Shown in pieces: positions 61,358 to 64,000 of a stretch of DNA of 64,000 nt. Position 1 is the first letter of the stretch. The number at the start of each line of letters is the position of its first letter. Made by a program: the position numbers and the translations under genes. A model generated the notes under the pieces. It saw only the letters and a program-made list of their open reading frames with translations. It was not told where the DNA came from and ran no database searches. The stretch comes from Progne subis subis (Eukaryota > Chordata > Aves > Passeriformes > Hirundinidae): assembly GCA_022316685.1 (NCBI GenBank), contig JAKJHU010000014.1, forward strand, positions 7,001,001 to 7,065,000, in the 5' to 3' direction.

Positions 61358-61396
61358 CCCGCAGCGCTCCCTGCTCCGCATTCCAGGGCCGGCCCC

Positions 61397-61471
61397 CCCT
61401 CCTCTCCCCTCCTCTCCCCTCCTCTCCCCTCCTCTCCCCTCCTCTCCCCTCCTCTCCCCTCCCCTCCCCTC
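61397..61471. repeat. CCTCTCCCCT decamer repeat (six perfect units)
   Basis: Six identical 10-bp units from 61,401 to 61,460 and a seventh changed unit to 61,470. Pure pyrimidine on the plus strand for over 70 bp, so able to form triplex (H-DNA) structures. Confidence 0.95.
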
Positions 61472-61794
61472 TGTCAGCCCCTCCGCACACCCCGACAGGG
61501 CAGGAGCCCTGGCAAGGAAAACCAGCGGCATTCGGGGGCATGTGGGAGAGGTGCGAGGTCAGGGCTCCCCCCGCGCAGCCCGACCCTTGCCCCACGGGGA
61601 ATGGGGGGACCACCCCCTAAACCCAGCGGGGTTTGCGCCCTCGGGTCTCTTTGCTGAGTCGCTGCCAGAGCCGCCGTGCGAGCTCGTTGCAAGAACGAAC
61701 TGTTGTGATCGCCCCTTTGGCCCTCTTTCCCCGCCTCCCCCCCCGTTCCGAACGGGGGGTGTCGGTGCGCGGAGCCCGCCGTACCCCATGTCGC

Positions 61795-61860
61795 TCCCGC
61801 GTCAGAAAATGAATGATGCAGCAATTTAATTAGGAGGGAGCGGTGCGTCCATATTGCACC
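61795..61860. promoter_or_regulatory. AT-containing motif cluster within the CpG island
   Basis: Between two very GC-rich flanks lies CGCGTCAGAAAATGAATGATGCA followed by GCAATTTAATTAGGAGGG, then GTGCGTCCATATTGCACC. Persistence of AT-rich homeodomain-like and CCATATTG sites inside an island suggests constraint. Inference only. Confidence 0.3.
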
Positions 61861-62613
61861 GGCGGAGGAGAGCTCGGCAGCCGCGGGGAAGATGCTGCGC
61901 GGCCGCGGGCGCGGAGGCTGCGCCCCTGCCCGCGCAGAGCGGCCCCGGGGCGGCGGGACCCCGCGGAGCCCCCGGGACCTCCCGCCCGCGCCCGCGGCTC
62001 TGCCCCTCAACTTTTTGCTCCCGAGCCGCGGTTCCAGTTAAGTCTCTCCCGGCCGAGGCACCGCGGGGTGCGGAGCGGGGGGGTTCGGGTTCCGCGCCGA
62101 GCGGGGGGTGCGGGATGCCCCGGGAGCTACGCGGGGATCCGCGCGGATGCGCGCGCGGTGTGCGCAGGGATGCGCACGGGCGTGCGCGGGTGCGGACACC
62201 GGGGACGCGCGAAGCGGCGCGGGGTTCGCCTCCTGCCCTGCCCGCAGCGCTTCCCTCCCGGCTGGCTGAGCCCCCCCCGAGCCCCCCGGAGCATCTCAGC
62301 CACCAACTTCCACCCTCCCGCTGCGCCCCTCTCCGCGGATCCGCCGCGCCCCGCGCAGCCCCGTTACCTGCGGGCGCACGGCGGGAGGATGCGGAGGTGC
62401 CGGGTGTCTCCCCGAGGTGCTCGGTTCTGCGGGATCCCGGCGAGGCTCGGGGCGGGACGGGCGGGCAGCAGCGAGCGGAGGAGGCGGTGGGTGCGGGGGC
62501 AGCGGGGCGGCCGGAGCGGGACCCCCGGGCTGCTCCCCGCTGCAGCCCTCGGCTGGCACTGGCAGTCTGAGCAGCTTTGATCTCCTCCAGACTTGAGCTT
62601 TTTGTTCCGTCTT

Positions 62614-62628
<15 letters not shown>

Positions 62629-62645
<17 letters not shown>

Positions 62646-62793
62646 TTTTTTTTATGGAAAGGGGAAGGGGGGCGAGGTGGGTGCAAATCCTGCCCCATCC
62701 CGGCGGCTTTTTTTCCTCTCTGATTCTTTTCAGTTTTTTTTTTTTTTTTTTTTTTTTTTTTCCTTGGTTTTTTGGTTGGTTTTTTTTTTTTTC
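62629..62793. repeat. pyrimidine/T-rich tracts in promoter region
   Basis: T runs of 25 (62,629-62,653) and 28 (62,734-62,761), then TCCTTGGTTTTTTGGTTGG and a further T run of about 13 to 62,791. Confidence 0.9.
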
Positions 62794-62852
62794 CTCCCCA
62801 TCTGCTCGTTTCCCACTTCCCTTCCTCTCCGCCAACCAGCCCCCTCCTTCCC

Positions 62853-62856
<4 letters not shown>

Positions 62857-62889
<33 letters not shown>
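62857..62889. repeat. poly-A run (33 A)
   Basis: 33 consecutive A, about 95 bp downstream of a 28-T run. The two could pair as a long A/T hairpin. Confidence 0.95.
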
Positions 62890-62892
<3 letters not shown>

Positions 62893-63040
62893 GAAGGGAA
62901 AAAGAAAAAAAAACTGTGTAGTCAGGGCTTCCCAAATGCGCGCCCCCGACCTGGAGCCGAGCGCGCCCCCTCCGTTTGTTCCCCTTCTTGAAGCTGATTT
63001 TCATGACGTGGAGGAGCCTGATCCAGGGCAGGAGCGGCAG

Positions 63041-63042
63041 CG

Positions 63043-63076
<34 letters not shown>

Positions 63077-63100
63077 CACACACACACACGCACGCACACG
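63041..63100. repeat. (CA)n microsatellite with CG interruptions
   Basis: CACACA runs interrupted by GCACGCAC, about 60 bp, a potential Z-DNA tract close to the presumed transcription start. Confidence 0.95.
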
Positions 63101-63169
63101 CGGCCCCGCACCGCCCCGCACCCCGCGCACACCCGCGCACGCCGCGCCCCAGCGCCCGCTCCGCGCTGC

Positions 63170-63575
63170 CGCTGCTGCCCGGAGAAGGCGGCGGCGGCGC
63201 TGGAGCCTGCAGCAGCCCCTCTCCTCCCTCCTCCATTGAGTGTGCCAAACAGCAGCTCTGCATCCTAAAGAAGATCATTGAGGGGCTCATTGCATTCCCA
63301 GCACGTTTCAGGCTTTTTTTTTTTTTTTTTTTTTTCCTCCTCTTTTTTTTTTTTTCCTCCCCCTTTTTTTTTTTTTTTTTTTTTTTTCCTTTTGCCTCAG
63401 CTTCAGCAGGAGTAGAGAGAGAGGGAGAGAGAGCCACAGAGAGGGAGAGGCAGAGAGAAACCAGCAATCTTTAAACTCGAGCTTTCTTTTTTTTCCCCCC
63501 TTCATTTCTTTTGCCTTTTTTTTTTTATTATTATTATTTTTGGTAACGATGTGCTAAAATCTCTCCTGCAAACCG
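63170..63575 (+). other. candidate non-coding first exon (5' UTR) of an unidentified gene
   Basis: Directly downstream of the CpG island. The sequence changes to transcript-like 5' UTR, with GAGTGTGCCAAACAGCAGC, CATCCTAAAGAAGATCATTG and a purine-rich GAGAGAGAGGGAGAGAG segment separated by T-rich tracts. It ends at CTGCAAACCG followed by GTAAGTAC, a near-ideal splice donor. No ATG occurs between about 63,200 and 63,548; the only one (63,549) is followed after one codon by TAA. The coding sequence must therefore start in a later exon outside the window. The exon's 5' edge is unknown. The gene cannot be named from this. Confidence 0.5.
63315..63387. repeat. pyrimidine tract (T runs with CCTCC)
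   Basis: T runs of about 22, 13 and 24 separated by CCTCC and CCTCCCCC: over 70 bases of pure pyrimidine on the plus strand inside the presumed 5' UTR. Confidence 0.9.
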
Positions 63576-63581
63576 GTAAGT
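63576..63581 (+). other. strong splice donor (GTAAGT)
   Basis: Exon base G then GTAAGT AC, matching the U1 consensus at every position after the junction. Confidence 0.6.
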
Positions 63582-63687
63582 ACAACCTTTCTGGATCCCT
63601 TTGTTTCCGCCTAGGGTCAAAGACACCCCCTCTTCCCAAAAGAAGATATAATAATCCTCTTTATTTATTTTTTTATTTTTATTACAG

Positions 63688-64000
63688 CCCTTGCAGAAGA
63701 GCAAGAACTTAAGTGGCTAATATTTTGCAAAGGAGACAGAGAGACTGATACTGCAATATAGCTCTCGTCTCTCTCCCTTCTCCCCAATTAGATGCTGGCT
63801 TTAATTGCAGAGGATATTTCTCTTTTCGTGCTTTCGACCATCTCCTCTTTCCCACAGGGGAGGGTTTCATTTGCAAGTTGATCCTAAGGATTTCTGTTCC
63901 TCGGGCATTTCCCTCCCCTAAATGCATCTTTCTGCTCTTAAGTTTGCGGATGGTGGGCAATTTTTCCTAGTTCTTACACGAGGAAGGCAAAAAGGACCTT
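63688..64000 (+). other. intronic or second-exon sequence at window edge
   Basis: Preceded by TTATTTTTATTACAG (AG at 63,686-63,687), a good splice acceptor 112 bp after the donor. It may therefore be a second 5' UTR exon after a very short intron, or simply intron 1. The 83-codon reverse-strand frame at 63,709-63,960 shows no domain. The window ends before this can be settled. Confidence 0.3.

Larger units (their letters stand above)
60980..63200. promoter_or_regulatory. large CpG island (gene promoter)
   Basis: CpG becomes abruptly frequent from about 60,980 and is extreme at 61,840-62,530 (runs such as GCGCGGCCGCGGGCGCGG, with many GGGCGG-type Sp1 sites). It dips across the T/A tracts at 62,580-62,930 and returns at 62,930-63,200. 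Islands of this size mark vertebrate promoters, especially of developmental regulators. Open frames of 200-290 codons occur in several overlapping frames on both strands because stop codons are rare in such DNA; I do not call them genes. Confidence 0.9.

Noticed and set aside
60954..61613. 219-codon minus-strand and 220-codon plus-strand frames
   Set aside because: Both read through the GTCC and CCTCTCCCCT repeats, giving repetitive peptide (repeated GRTD, GEERR or SVRP units). Artefacts of simple sequence.
61826..62698. 290-codon open frame on the minus strand across the CpG island
   Set aside because: Stop codons are rare in DNA this GC-rich; other long frames overlap it on both strands, it begins in a poly-lysine reading of a T run, and the composition (R/A/P/G-rich) has no domain.
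1..64000. CRISPR arrays, operons, ribosome binding sites, tRNA or rRNA genes
   Set aside because: The DNA is vertebrate in character. I saw no regularly spaced CRISPR-type repeats (the 47-bp array is a head-to-tail minisatellite without spacers) and no convincing tRNA A/B-box pair.

Overview
The window reads as nuclear DNA from a bird, probably a songbird. The main evidence is at least ten truncated CR1 LINE 3' ends in both orientations, several closing with the typical CR1 tail (a variant of ATTCTATG after 'CTTTTCCAACC'), plus two families of short avian-type retroviral LTRs and many long T/A homopolymers. No bacterial or viral gene organisation is present and I cannot support a single complete protein-coding gene. 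Nearly all open frames are short, lie in repeats, low-complexity tracts or GC-rich DNA, and show no recognisable domain.

Layout. Positions 1-60,900 look like a gene desert or long upstream intergenic/intronic region. It holds CR1 fragments at about 3.3, 10.7, 14.0, 15.8, 28.9, 31.75, 35.3, 40.5, 56.6 and 57.85 kb. LTR family A occurs at 10,962-11,417 (minus) and 34,025-34,502 (plus). LTR family B occurs at 19,812-20,203 (minus) and 40,751-41,146 (plus; perfect 6-bp target duplication GGGCTG). There is also an LTR-like remnant near 47.2-47.9 kb, a five-copy 47-bp minisatellite at 52.77-53.01 kb, a 140-bp direct duplication at 8.94/9.72 kb, an 81-bp-period duplication at 2.95-3.11 kb and numerous microsatellites. 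Between them lie AT-rich, non-repetitive stretches dense in TAAT, ACAAT and AT-hook-like motifs; they look like conserved non-coding (enhancer-type) elements, but I cannot test conservation.

Positions 60,900-64,000 change abruptly into a large CpG island (about 60.98-63.2 kb) containing a TATA-like box, GTCC and CCTCTCCCCT tandem repeats, a CA repeat, and long T/A and purine/pyrimidine tracts. A non-coding plus-strand exon candidate follows and ends at a strong splice donor (exon end 63,575). I read this as the promoter and 5'-UTR first exon of a gene whose coding part lies beyond the right edge, preceded by roughly 60 kb that may carry its distal regulatory elements. The gene cannot be named from this sequence.

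The most notable oddities are the 31-bp direct repeat bracketing one LTR A copy (a tandem-LTR or unequal-crossover scar), the two LTR families each present twice in opposite orientation across 30 kb, the 47-bp minisatellite beside an isolated CpG-rich block, and a reverse-strand acidic/lysine-rich frame near 2.4-2.6 kb that may be a decayed coding fragment.
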